A stretch of 64,000 bases of DNA from an uncultured Eggerthellaceae bacterium (GTDB lineage: Bacteria; Actinomycetota; Coriobacteriia; Coriobacteriales; Eggerthellaceae): the NCBI GenBank assembly GCA_947650915.1, contig CANSWY010000001.1, positions 1 to 64,000 of the forward strand. The letters run 5' to 3'. The notes under the pieces were generated by a model, which searched no databases, had not been told where the DNA came from, and was given only the letters and a program-made list of their open reading frames with translations. The number at the start of each line of letters is the position of its first letter. Within the stretch, counting starts at the first letter, position 1. The translations under genes were made by a program, and so were the position numbers. Shown here in pieces: positions 50,643 to 58,596 of this stretch.

Positions 50643-51389
50643 TCAGCGGGGGCGGGTGGCCACGTGGATGGCGGCGATGCCTCCTGAGCAATCGAACCAG
50701 GCCACGTCTTCGAACCCGGCTGCTTCCATCATGCGCGCCACGCCCGCTTGGTCAGGATAGGCCTCGATGGAGCGTGCCAGATAGCGGAATCCGCTGGCGT
50801 CCCCGGTGATGAGCTTGCCCCAGAAGGGCACCATGGTCTTGAGGTACAGGTCATAGCCGGCACGCCACAGCGCGTTCGGCGGCGTGGCGAAATCGAGGCA
50901 GGTGAAGCTGCCGTCGGGCTTCAGCACGCGGAAGACCTCGGCCAGCGCCCGTTCTCGTTCGGGCATGTTGCGCAGCCCATAGGCCATGGTGACGGCATCG
51001 AAAGAGGCGTCGTCGAAGGGGAGCGCCTGTCCGTCCGCAACGGCGAATTCCATGGGCACGCCTGCGCCGCGTCCTTCTTCCCGATGGGCTTGCGCCACCG
51101 CAAGCATCTCCGGCACAAGATCGGTGCAGACCACCAGAGCGGGGCGGAACTTCTCTGCCACTGCGAAAGCCACGTCCCCGGTGCCGCCTGCCACGTCCAG
51201 CACCACGTCCGTCTCTTCGATGTCCGCGGCCTCGCAGAGCTTGTCCAGCCAGCCCCGATAGGTGCCCAAGCTGGAGCAAGCGTTGAAAAGCTCATACCGG
51301 TCAGCTATGGATGAGAAGATGGCACGGACGCGGTCCGTGCTCACGTTCGCTGGGGCCTGGCGTCCGGTTGCTGTGTCGATGCTCGTCAT
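50643..51389 (-). CDS. menG: Demethylmenaquinone methyltransferase
   Basis: 248 aa. Class I SAM fold: VLDVAGGTGDVAFAVAEKF (motif I), CTDLVPEMLAVAQ, DGQALPFDDASFDAVTMAYG (motif II region) and GLRNMPERERALAEVFRVLKPDG (split: NMPERERALAEVFRVLKPDG), the UbiE/MenG signature. It performs the last methylation of menaquinone, the anaerobic electron carrier. A TATAAT -10 on the minus strand (51404-51399) ends 9 bases before the ATG, so the message is nearly leaderless. Confidence 0.93.
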   Translation of the reverse strand: MTSIDTATGRQAPANVSTDRVRAIFSSIADRYELFNACSSLGTYRGWLDKLCEAADIEETDVVLDVAGGTGDVAFAVAEKFRPALVVCTDLVPEMLAVAQAHREEGRGAGVPMEFAVADGQALPFDDASFDAVTMAYGLRNMPERERALAEVFRVLKPDGSFTCLDFATPPNALWRAGYDLYLKTMVPFWGKLITGDASGFRYLARSIEAYPDQAGVARMMEAAGFEDVAWFDCSGGIAAIHVATRPR

Positions 51390-51398
51390 GGTCTGAGG

Positions 51399-51404
51399 AT
51401 TATA
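51399..51404 (-). promoter_or_regulatory. -10 element of menG (near-leaderless)
   Basis: TATAAT on the minus strand, 9 bases before the menG ATG. Transcription would begin 2-3 bases before the start codon. No Shine-Dalgarno is present (CCTCAGACC before ATG), which fits leaderless translation. Confidence 0.6.
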
Positions 51405-51495
51405 GCGCGTGCGTCCCTCTCTGATAGAATATCTGGTTCAAGAAACCGGCTGCGGCTGTACGACGGCTGCATGCGCACATAAAGCGAGGCAGCGG

Positions 51496-52857
51496 ATGAT
51501 ACTCAGCGCCAAATACGTCTTTCCCATCACCGGAGAACCCCTGACCACGGGCGGGGCCATCTGCGTGGAGGACGGACGCATCACTGACATCGGCGAGATG
51601 AACGACGTCATCAAGCGCCATCCGGACGACGAGGTCACGGATTTCGGGATGGCGGCCCTCATGCCCGGGTTCGTGGACGTGCACACCCGGCTTGAGAAGT
51701 CCGTTCTGCGCGGTCTGGTGGCCGATCAGCCTTACGCCAAGTGGATCTTGCAAGTGATAGAGAAGAGCGCGAAGCTGGAGCTGGCTGACTGGTACGACTC
51801 AGCGGTGGTGGGCGGATTGGATGCGCTTGCCAGTGGCATCACCACGGTGGGAGACATCACGTCAACCGGTGCTGCGCTCAAAGCCACGTTGGCGCTGGGC
51901 ATGCGGTCAGTGGTCTATCGCGAAGTGGGCGCCATGGACAAGATGCGCGTGGAGCATGCCATGCATTCCGCGGAGCGCGACATCCGCCAGTGGCGCGAGC
52001 AGGCCAAGGGGAGCGCCACCACCGTGGGCGTTGCTCCTGCCTCCATCTATGCGAACCATCCGCAGGTGTTCGGACTGGTGTCCGAACTGGCATCCCAAGA
52101 GGACTTGCCGGTGTCCATTCGTCTGGCGGGCAGCCGGGAGGAATACAACTTCGTCATGTACGGCTCTTCCATGTTCGCGGTGGACAACATGGACGTGGGC
52201 ACGCGCGGCTACGTTGAGATCCCGCCGTGGCTCCCGTTCGGCGTGTCCCCGGTGCGCTATGCCTTGAACTGGGGCGCGTTCGATGCGCCGAACGTGATGG
52301 TGGTGCACGCGGTTCATGTGGACGACGATGACATCAAGAAGCTGGTGGAGAAGGACGTGTCCATTGGCACGTGCCCGCGCGCGAACGCGCAGCTGGGCAT
52401 GGGCGTGGCACCGCTCTCTGAATTCATGCAAGCGGGCCTGCGCGTGGGTTTGGGCACGGATTCCCCGGCGGCCACCGAATCCACGGACATGCTCTCTGAG
52501 ATGCGCACGGGCCTCCTTCTGCACCGGGCGCGCGACACGCGCCGTTTCCTGGATGCGGCCACCATGTTGGAGCTGGCCACCATCGGAGGCGCCCGCGCGC
52601 TCAAGATGGAAGATGAGATCGGATCTTTGGAAGTGGGCAAGCGGGCGGACGTCATCGCCGTGGACCTTTCCAATTCGCTGCAGTCTCCGGATGTGAACCC
52701 CATGTCGGCGGTGGTGAACACGTGCTCCGTCTCGGATGTGCTCATGACCATGGTGGATGGGAACATCCGCTATGAGAAGACGCATTGGCATGTGGGCGTG
52801 GAAGTGGCCAAGAGCATCGCGCGCGTCATAGAGATTCGCGCGAAGCTGCGCCACTGA
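51496..52857 (+). CDS. Amidohydrolase-superfamily protein with altered metal site
   Basis: 453 aa from the ATG at 51496 (GAGG 6 bases upstream); the 29-residue in-frame extension has no family support. The overall pattern is that of the MtaD/MqnX-type deaminases: GFVDVHTRLEKSVLRGL, VHAVHVDDDDIKKLVE, RANAQLGMGVAPLSEFM, VGLGTDSPAATESTDMLSEM. The usual HxH metal pair reads HTR (second His to Arg), and the usual HCP motif reads TCP. The beta-8 Asp (GTDS) remains. It lies divergent from menG, so an aminodeoxyfutalosine deaminase-like origin in menaquinone synthesis is possible, but activity is doubtful. Confidence 0.8.
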   Translation: MILSAKYVFPITGEPLTTGGAICVEDGRITDIGEMNDVIKRHPDDEVTDFGMAALMPGFVDVHTRLEKSVLRGLVADQPYAKWILQVIEKSAKLELADWYDSAVVGGLDALASGITTVGDITSTGAALKATLALGMRSVVYREVGAMDKMRVEHAMHSAERDIRQWREQAKGSATTVGVAPASIYANHPQVFGLVSELASQEDLPVSIRLAGSREEYNFVMYGSSMFAVDNMDVGTRGYVEIPPWLPFGVSPVRYALNWGAFDAPNVMVVHAVHVDDDDIKKLVEKDVSIGTCPRANAQLGMGVAPLSEFMQAGLRVGLGTDSPAATESTDMLSEMRTGLLLHRARDTRRFLDAATMLELATIGGARALKMEDEIGSLEVGKRADVIAVDLSNSLQSPDVNPMSAVVNTCSVSDVLMTMVDGNIRYEKTHWHVGVEVAKSIARVIEIRAKLRH

Positions 52858-52872
52858 GCGCGCGAATGCGCG

Positions 52873-52878
52873 TACAAT
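52873..52878 (+). promoter_or_regulatory. Candidate -10 element of the tat-hyp operon
   Basis: TACAAT within GCGTACAATAGC, 52 bases before the small membrane-protein ATG. No convincing -35. Confidence 0.4.
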
Positions 52879-52929
52879 AGCGCGGAACGAACACAGGGTT
52901 TGCACGGTTCATAGGCAGGCATACGACAG

Positions 52930-53151
52930 ATGGCGAAGACCAACAAGAACGCGAAGAAGGAAATGCGCAACCTCACGCGCGAGGAAAAGGCTGAGCGCGC
53001 CCGCGCGAAGGTGGAGGCGCAGAAGCGCGAACAGGCTCGGCGGGACCGCGAGAGCCTCATGAAGAAGGTGTTCACGGTGGTGGTGTGCGTCATCTTGATC
53101 CTGGCCTTGGGCATTCCCACCATGGCTCTGACCGTCTTCTCTCAAGGATAA
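52930..53151 (+). CDS. Small single-TM protein upstream of tatB
   Basis: 73 aa. Residues 1-45 are a highly charged helix (MRNLTREEKAERARAK, then EAQKREQARRDRESL), and residues 47-68 are one transmembrane segment (FTVVVCVILILALGIPTMAL). No known domain. It ends 4 bases before tatB, so it probably belongs to the Tat operon and could be an accessory of it; this rests on position only. Confidence 0.75.
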   Translation: MAKTNKNAKKEMRNLTREEKAERARAKVEAQKREQARRDRESLMKKVFTVVVCVILILALGIPTMALTVFSQG

Positions 53152-53155
53152 GCCC

Positions 53156-53653
53156 GTGTTCGGCATCGGCGGCTTCGAGCTCTTCCTCATCCTCATCTTC
53201 GGGTTCCTCATCTTCGGGCCGGACAAGCTCCCGCAGATCGCGAACACGGTGGGCAAGGCCATCGCCAAGTTCCGGTCGGCCCAAGAGGACATGAAAGACC
53301 AGCTCAACATGGATTCGTTCATGGACAAGGATGCGGAGAACCCTTTCAAGAATCCCCTTGACGTCATAGAGGGCGCGGCTGACAAGGCGAAGGCCGGTGC
53401 GGATGCGGCCCGGGCCAAGGCGTCTGCGGCCACGGATGCGGTGGTGGAGCACACGGAAAGCTTCGCTGAGCGCAAAGCGCGCTATGACCGCGAACGCCGC
53501 GCGCGCAAGGAAGCTGAAGCTGCTGCGGCTGAGGCGGCTGCGGCGAAGGCCGAGGCGGCGGCTGCGTCTGACCCGCGCACGGAGGTACCGGAGAAGAAGG
53601 CGGCCAGCGCGTCTGACGCCTCAGATGCCTCTGATGCGAAGGGGGTGTCCTGA
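53156..53653 (+). CDS. tatB: Twin-arginine translocase subunit TatB-like
   Basis: 165 aa with a GTG start. N-terminal TM with the polar residue of TatB, FGIGGFELFLILIFGFLIFG, followed by the hinge GPDKLPQ and an amphipathic helix ANTVGKAIAKFRSAQEDMK. The C-terminal half is a long Ala/Glu/Lys low-complexity region (AAAAEAAAAKAEAAAAS) ending in Ser/Asp repeats. With TatC it forms the receptor for folded proteins bearing RR signals. A separate tatA is not in the window. Confidence 0.88.
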   Translation: MFGIGGFELFLILIFGFLIFGPDKLPQIANTVGKAIAKFRSAQEDMKDQLNMDSFMDKDAENPFKNPLDVIEGAADKAKAGADAARAKASAATDAVVEHTESFAERKARYDRERRARKEAEAAAAEAAAAKAEAAAASDPRTEVPEKKAASASDASDASDAKGVS

Positions 53654-53654
53654 G

Positions 53655-54440
53655 ATGCCCATCGGTCCGGCCAGGATGCCGCTGTTCGATCATCTGGGAG
53701 AGCTGCGCATGCGCCTGGTGCGCATCGTGGCCTGTCTTGCTGCCGCGGTCTGCGTCTTCTACTTCGCAGCGCCTCAGATGGGCCAGTTCTTGCTGATCCC
53801 CATCGCGGACTATCTGCCCTTCAATGCTGAGACGGGCTACGTTGACCTGGTGGCCTTGGACCCGTTCGAGGCGTTCGCCGTGCGCTTCGAGATAGCTTTC
53901 TTCTTCAGCGTGGTGGCCACCTCCCCTGTCATCCTCTGGCAGCTGTTGGCCTTCTTCCTGCCCGCGCTCAAGCCGAAGGAGCGCAAATGGTTCACGCCCA
54001 CGTTCATCGTGGCCGTGGTGCTGTTCGTGCTGGGCGTGGTGTTCTGCTATGCGGTCATCCTGAACGCGGCGTTCCAATGGTTGACCGACCAAGCCATGGG
54101 GCTGGGATATGTGGAGCCGCGCATGAGCTCCTACATCGACATCATCATCAAGTTCGAAGTGGCGTTCGGCTTCGCGTTCGAACTGCCACTGGTCATCTTC
54201 TACCTTGTCATCTTCGACGTGGTGCCCTACAAGAAGCTGCGCGAGAGCTGGCGGGTGGTCTACATCGTGCTGTTGGTGCTCTGTGCGGTCATTACGCCGG
54301 ATGCGTCCCCGGTCACCATGCTGCTGTTGTTCGCGGCGCTGATCGCGCTGTACGAGCTGAGCCTGTTCATGGCGCGCATCGTGCTTTCCCGGCGCATCAA
54401 GAAGCAGAATGCGGAGCTGGCTGCAGAGGAAGCCGAATAG
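53655..54440 (+). CDS. tatC: Sec-independent protein translocase TatC
   Basis: 261 aa from the ATG at 53655. Six TM segments; MPLFDHLGELRMRLVRI is the conserved N-terminal motif (HLxELRxR), and AFAVRFEIAFFFS, FFLPALKPKERKWF and FGFAFELPLVIFYLV (with conserved Glu) are family marks. It recognises the twin-arginine signal. HypA and HypB genes follow directly, consistent with Tat export of a [NiFe] hydrogenase. Confidence 0.95.
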   Translation: MPIGPARMPLFDHLGELRMRLVRIVACLAAAVCVFYFAAPQMGQFLLIPIADYLPFNAETGYVDLVALDPFEAFAVRFEIAFFFSVVATSPVILWQLLAFFLPALKPKERKWFTPTFIVAVVLFVLGVVFCYAVILNAAFQWLTDQAMGLGYVEPRMSSYIDIIIKFEVAFGFAFELPLVIFYLVIFDVVPYKKLRESWRVVYIVLLVLCAVITPDASPVTMLLLFAALIALYELSLFMARIVLSRRIKKQNAELAAEEAE

Positions 54441-54827
54441 ATGCACGAGCTGGGCATCATGACGGGCGTCATGGCCTCTGCGCGCGAAGCGGCTGAAGGC
54501 GCTGGCGCAGAGAGGCTCCTGGGCGTCACTCTCTCTGTGGGAGAGATGACCGAAGCCATCGAAGACGCGCTCCACTTCGCGTTCGAAGCGCTCTGCGAAG
54601 GGGATTCGTATTTCGAGGGAGCGCAGCTCACGGTGAACATGATCGCCCCGAAGAGCCGCTGTTTGGAATGCGGGAATGAATTCCAGCATGATCGGTTCCA
54701 TCTGTTCTGCCCTGCCTGCGACAGCTTCGCAACCGAATTGATCTGCGGGCGAGAGTTGCAGATAGATTCCATCGAAGTGGACCTTCCGGATGATGAAGAG
54801 GAGAGCGGCGCATGCCCCAGCACATAG
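54441..54827 (+). CDS. hypA: Hydrogenase nickel-incorporation protein HypA
   Basis: 128 aa. It starts MHELGIM (the N-terminal Met-His-Glu binds nickel). Zinc cysteines are CLECGNEF and CPACDS (two CxxC). It delivers nickel for [NiFe]-hydrogenase maturation with HypB. The start follows the tatC stop immediately, and the end overlaps hypB by 16 bp. Confidence 0.95.
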   Translation: MHELGIMTGVMASAREAAEGAGAERLLGVTLSVGEMTEAIEDALHFAFEALCEGDSYFEGAQLTVNMIAPKSRCLECGNEFQHDRFHLFCPACDSFATELICGRELQIDSIEVDLPDDEEESGACPST

Positions 54828-55477
54828 ATTTGAAGCAGCCCATCCTGGACAAGAACGACCGCATGGCGGGCGAGCTGCGGCAGCGATTCGCGGACGCGGG
54901 CGTGTATGTGCTCGATCTGTTGGCAAGCCCCGGTTCGGGAAAGACGTCCACCATCCTGGCCACCATCGACGCGCTGCGCGATGAGTTCAACATCGCGGTC
55001 ATCGAGGGGGACATCGCCAGTTCCGTGGATGCGGAGAAGATCAAGGCGCAGGGGACGGCTGCCGTTCAGATCAACACCGGTGGCGCGTGCCACCTGGAGA
55101 GCGCCATGATCCGGCGCGCCGTGGACGTGCTGGATTTGGACCGGCTCGATCTCATCATCATAGAGAACGTGGGCAACCTGGTGTGCCCCACTGACTTTGA
55201 CCTGGGCGAGAATGCGAAGGCCATGATCCTGTCCGTTCCTGAGGGCCATGACAAGCCGCTGAAGTATCCGGGCGTCTTCCAGGTCTCTGACGCCATCATC
55301 TTGAACAAGGCGGACACCATGCCCGTGTTCGATTTCGATGAAGAGGCGTTCACCTCATCGGTGTCCCAGTTGAATCCCGGCGCTCCTGTGTTCAAGATAT
55401 CGGCCACGAAGGGGGACGGCGTGGATGCATGGGCATCCTGGTTGGCGGAACGGATCCGCGAGGCTCAGAGGCAGTAG
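54812..55477 (+). CDS. hypB: Hydrogenase maturation GTPase HypB
   Basis: 221 aa. Walker A is LASPGSGKTST, followed by VIEGDIASSVDAEKI, TGGACHLESAMI (metal Cys-His between switches), ENVGNLVCPTDFDLGE and the guanine motif LNKAD. There is no His-rich N-terminal tail, so it lacks the nickel-storage extension of some homologues. It energises nickel insertion. The other hyp genes (C-F) and the hydrogenase itself are outside the window. Confidence 0.95.
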   Translation: MPQHIDLKQPILDKNDRMAGELRQRFADAGVYVLDLLASPGSGKTSTILATIDALRDEFNIAVIEGDIASSVDAEKIKAQGTAAVQINTGGACHLESAMIRRAVDVLDLDRLDLIIIENVGNLVCPTDFDLGENAKAMILSVPEGHDKPLKYPGVFQVSDAIILNKADTMPVFDFDEEAFTSSVSQLNPGAPVFKISATKGDGVDAWASWLAERIREAQRQ

Positions 55478-55480
55478 GCA

Positions 55481-56305
55481 ATGCGGCAGATTGACATCTC
55501 GGCCGTGCGCACGTCCCTCTGCCAGCAGACGGCGGATTTCGTGCGCGGCGCTGGCTTCACGGACGTGCTCATAGGGCTTTCAGGCGGCCTTGATTCCAGC
55601 GTGGTTGCTGCGTTGGCCTCAGAGGCGCTGGGGCCTGGCCATGTGCACGGCGTGCGCATGCCGGGTCCGTTCTCTTCTGCATCTTCGTTGCGGGACGCCT
55701 CTGATCTGGCGGAGAACCTGGGCATCAGCATGGACACGTGCCCCATCACGGATGCGTTCACAGCCTTCGAGCGCACCTGGGAAGGCGCTTTCGGTGCGCC
55801 GTTTTTGGGGCTTGCCGCAGAGAACACCCAGGCTCGCTTGCGGATGTGCGTCTTGATGGCGCTTTCGAACGAACGGGGCTGGATGGTGCTGAACACGGGC
55901 AACCTGTCTGAGGCGGCCATGGGTTATTCCACCCTCTACGGGGACACGGCGGGTGCGTTCGCGCCCATCGGAGGCCTGTACAAGACGGAAGTGCGGGCGT
56001 TGGCGCAGCTCATCAACGGCTGCGCTGCAGCAGCGGGCAGAACGCCTCCCATTCCTGAGAACGTCCTCGTGAAACCCCCCAGCGCCGAACTTTCCGCAGG
56101 TCAAACAGATGAGGATGCGTTAGGCATCCCCTATGCTGATTTGGACAGACTGCTCTCCCGCATGTTGGATGAGGGCGGACGTGCCGAAGACCTCACGCCG
56201 AAGGAAGCGCGCATCTGGCGACGATATCAGGCGAACGGTTTCAAGCGTGCGCTGGAGCCGCCGTTCGCGCAGGTGGAGACCGTGAGACAAGGAGAGAGCG
56301 CATGA
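55481..56305 (+). CDS. nadE: NAD+ synthetase (ammonia-dependent)
   Basis: 274 aa. ATP-pyrophosphatase loop LSGGLDSSVVAALA, then NLGISMDTCPI, TGNLSEAAMGYSTLYGDTAG and APIGGLYKTEVRALA. There is no glutaminase domain, so it uses ammonia. It adenylates nicotinate adenine dinucleotide and amidates it to NAD. It follows hypB by 3 bases and overlaps galU by 4 bp. Confidence 0.93.
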   Translation: MRQIDISAVRTSLCQQTADFVRGAGFTDVLIGLSGGLDSSVVAALASEALGPGHVHGVRMPGPFSSASSLRDASDLAENLGISMDTCPITDAFTAFERTWEGAFGAPFLGLAAENTQARLRMCVLMALSNERGWMVLNTGNLSEAAMGYSTLYGDTAGAFAPIGGLYKTEVRALAQLINGCAAAAGRTPPIPENVLVKPPSAELSAGQTDEDALGIPYADLDRLLSRMLDEGGRAEDLTPKEARIWRRYQANGFKRALEPPFAQVETVRQGESA

Positions 56306-57102
56306 AAGCAGTCATTCCCGCAGCAGGCTTGGGCACCCGGTTCCTGCCTGCCACCAAAGCCGTGCCGAAGGAGATGCTCTTGGTGGTGGACCGGCCGGCC
56401 ATCCAGTATGTGGTGGAGGAGGGCCTGGCGTCAGGCGCCGATGGCGTGGTCATCGTGAACTCCCATGGCAAACAGGCCATCGAAGACCATTTCGCGCCTG
56501 ATGGGGATCTGGTGGCGCTCTTGCGCGAACGCGGCAAGGACGCTTATGCGGATGAAGTCGAGCGCGTGGGGAACCTGCCGGTGGATTTCGTCTATCAGGA
56601 AGAGGCGCTGGGGCTGGGGCATGCGGTGCTCTGTGCGGCGGATGAGACAGGGTCGGAGCCTTTCTATGTGCTGCTGGGGGATGTGCTCGTGCCGGGCAAT
56701 GAGATGCTCCCGGCCATGCAGGCCGTGTCAGATGCGCATGGCGGCGCATCGGTCATCGCGGTGATGCCGGTGCCGGATGCGGAGGTGGACCGCTTCGGCG
56801 TCATCGCCGGGGAAGAAGTGGAGCCGGGAGTCTGGAAGGTGAGCGGGCTGGTGGAGAAGCCGCCGCTGGCCGAGGCACCCACGAATCTGGCGGTGTTCGG
56901 GCGGTACCTGCTCACGCCGCGTGTCATGGAGCTTCTGCGGGACGTGCGGCCGGGCGTGGGCGGTGAGATCCAGCTCACGGACGCCTTGGACGCGCTCCTC
57001 AAGGAAGAGGAGATGTACGCGCTGGTGGTGAGCCCGGAAGACGGCTTCGATACCGGCACGCGCGAAAGCTGGCTGGCCACGAACGTCGCCCTTGCTGGTT
57101 GA
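56302..57102 (+). CDS. galU: UTP-glucose-1-phosphate uridylyltransferase
   Basis: 266 aa. Nucleotidyl-transferase motif AVIPAAGLGTRFLPATKAVPKE, then PAIQYVVEEGL, VYQEEALGLGHAVLCA and LLGDVLVPG. The C-terminal part has SGLVEKPPLAEAP (conserved Glu-Lys-Pro) and GEIQLTDALDAL. It makes UDP-glucose for glycolipids and wall polymers. Slightly shorter than the usual 290-300 aa. ATGA overlap with nadE. Confidence 0.94.
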   Translation: MKAVIPAAGLGTRFLPATKAVPKEMLLVVDRPAIQYVVEEGLASGADGVVIVNSHGKQAIEDHFAPDGDLVALLRERGKDAYADEVERVGNLPVDFVYQEEALGLGHAVLCAADETGSEPFYVLLGDVLVPGNEMLPAMQAVSDAHGGASVIAVMPVPDAEVDRFGVIAGEEVEPGVWKVSGLVEKPPLAEAPTNLAVFGRYLLTPRVMELLRDVRPGVGGEIQLTDALDALLKEEEMYALVVSPEDGFDTGTRESWLATNVALAG

Positions 57103-57159
57103 CCTGAGGGGTGCCATGCATTCGAACGGGGTGACCCGTGTGGATGCGAACAAATGTGC

Positions 57160-57165
57160 TATTAT
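57160..57165 (+). promoter_or_regulatory. Extended -10 promoter of leaderless rarA
   Basis: TATTAT preceded by TGC (extended -10). Six bases separate it from the ATG at 57172, so transcription would start at or one base from the A of the start codon. There is no Shine-Dalgarno. Confidence 0.6.
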
Positions 57166-57171
57166 GCGTCC

Positions 57172-58482
57172 ATGAAGACGAATTCGCTGTTCCAAGAGAT
57201 GGAGGATGGGCACCGCCTGTCCTCCGCGCCGTTGGCCGTGCGCATGCGCCCGCGCACGCTGGATGAAGTGTGCGGGCAAGCAGAAGCCATCGGCCCTGAC
57301 AGTTGGTTGCGGCATGCCATCGAACAGGATTCTTTGAGTTCGGTCATCCTGTACGGTCCTGCGGGCACGGGGAAGACCTCCATCGCGCATGTCATCGCTG
57401 AGACCACGCAGGCGAACTTCGTGGAAGTGTCCGCCATCGGCGGCACGGTGTCTGATCTGCGCCGTGAGATAGCGGAAGCAGATCGGCTCTTGGCGGCATC
57501 GGGCATCCGCACCATCTTGTTCGTGGATGAGATCCACCGTTTCAACCGTTCTCAGCAGGACGCGCTCTTGCACGCGGTGGAAGATCGGGTGGTGGTGCTC
57601 ATCGGAGCCACCACGGAGAATCCCTTCTTCGAGGTGAATTCAGCGCTCATCTCCCGTTCGCGCATCGTGCATCTGCAGGGGCTCTCAGATGATGACATCG
57701 CACGATTGGTGCATGCGGCAGCCTCTGATGAGCGGGGGCTTCGGGGAAGCGTCGAAGTTGACGATGAGGCCCTGGCGCTCATCTGCACGCTCTCGGGCGG
57801 GGATGGGCGTTCAGCGCTCACCACGCTGGAGCTGTCGTCTGACATAGCGAAGGCGGCAGGGGAGCGCGTCGTCACGCAGGAGATGGTGCAGAAGGCCAAT
57901 CCCACGCGCAATGTTCCCTATGACAAGAACAAGGACATGCACTATGACGTCATCTCCGCGTTCATCAAGTCCATGCGCGGCTCTGACCCGGATGCGGCCC
58001 TCTATTGGTTGGCGCGCATGATAGAGGGCGGAGAGGACCCGAAGTTCATCGCTCGGCGCATCTTCATCTGCGCGGCGGAGGACATCGGCAACGCGGATCC
58101 ACAGGCGCTCCTCATCGCCGAGGCGGCTTTCAAGTCAGCGGAGGTCATCGGGTATCCCGAATGCCAGCTCATCTTGGCGCAGGCGGCCACCTATATGGCA
58201 TTGGCGCCCAAGTCCAATTCAGCTTGCGGCATCTTCGAGGCGCGCTCGGAGGTCAAGAACGGTCCGGTGCGCGCGGTCCCGGACAACTTGCGGGATCGGC
58301 ATCGTCCTGGGTCAGAGGACTACGGCAAGTATGAATACCCGCATGATTCCGCAGCGGGGTGGGTGGATCAGCAGTACTTGCCTGACGGGCTTGAGCGCGG
58401 TGCGTTCTATCATGCGGGAGAGCGCGGCTGGGAGGCGTACCGGACGGATGCGGTCAAGCGGGACAGGAGCAGCAATGGATGA
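57172..58482 (+). CDS. rarA: Replication-associated recombination protein A (MgsA/RarA)
   Basis: 436 aa from the ATG at 57172; the ORF could begin six codons earlier, but that overlaps the -10. AAA+ motifs: LYGPAGTGKTSIAHV (Walker A), ILFVDEIHRFNRSQQDAL (Walker B), GATTENPFFEVNSALISR (sensor 1). The C-terminal part has YDKNKDMHYDVISAFIKSMR and AAEDIGNADPQAL, the RarA tetramerisation region. It acts at stalled replication forks. A coupled 37-aa gene overlaps its last codons. Confidence 0.95.
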   Translation: MKTNSLFQEMEDGHRLSSAPLAVRMRPRTLDEVCGQAEAIGPDSWLRHAIEQDSLSSVILYGPAGTGKTSIAHVIAETTQANFVEVSAIGGTVSDLRREIAEADRLLAASGIRTILFVDEIHRFNRSQQDALLHAVEDRVVVLIGATTENPFFEVNSALISRSRIVHLQGLSDDDIARLVHAAASDERGLRGSVEVDDEALALICTLSGGDGRSALTTLELSSDIAKAAGERVVTQEMVQKANPTRNVPYDKNKDMHYDVISAFIKSMRGSDPDAALYWLARMIEGGEDPKFIARRIFICAAEDIGNADPQALLIAEAAFKSAEVIGYPECQLILAQAATYMALAPKSNSACGIFEARSEVKNGPVRAVPDNLRDRHRPGSEDYGKYEYPHDSAAGWVDQQYLPDGLERGAFYHAGERGWEAYRTDAVKRDRSSNG

Positions 58483-58588
58483 GCGTGATGAGTTCGCACG
58501 GCCTGCGACGGAAGACGATGACGGGTACGACCCTTATTCCGACCGGCCTGAAGACGTGCCCGTCTATGAAGAGGACCCCTGGCGCTAG
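58475..58588 (+). CDS. Small acidic protein coupled to rarA
   Basis: 37 aa, MDERDEFARPATEDDD then GYDPYSDRPEDVPVYEEDPW plus Arg. The ATG overlaps the rarA stop by 8 bp, and AGGAG is 6 bases upstream. Very acidic, Tyr/Pro-rich, probably disordered. No family recognised. Overlap and ribosome-binding site support that it is real; conservation was not tested. Confidence 0.6.
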   Translation: MDERDEFARPATEDDDGYDPYSDRPEDVPVYEEDPWR

Positions 58589-58596
58589 CTGAGCGT

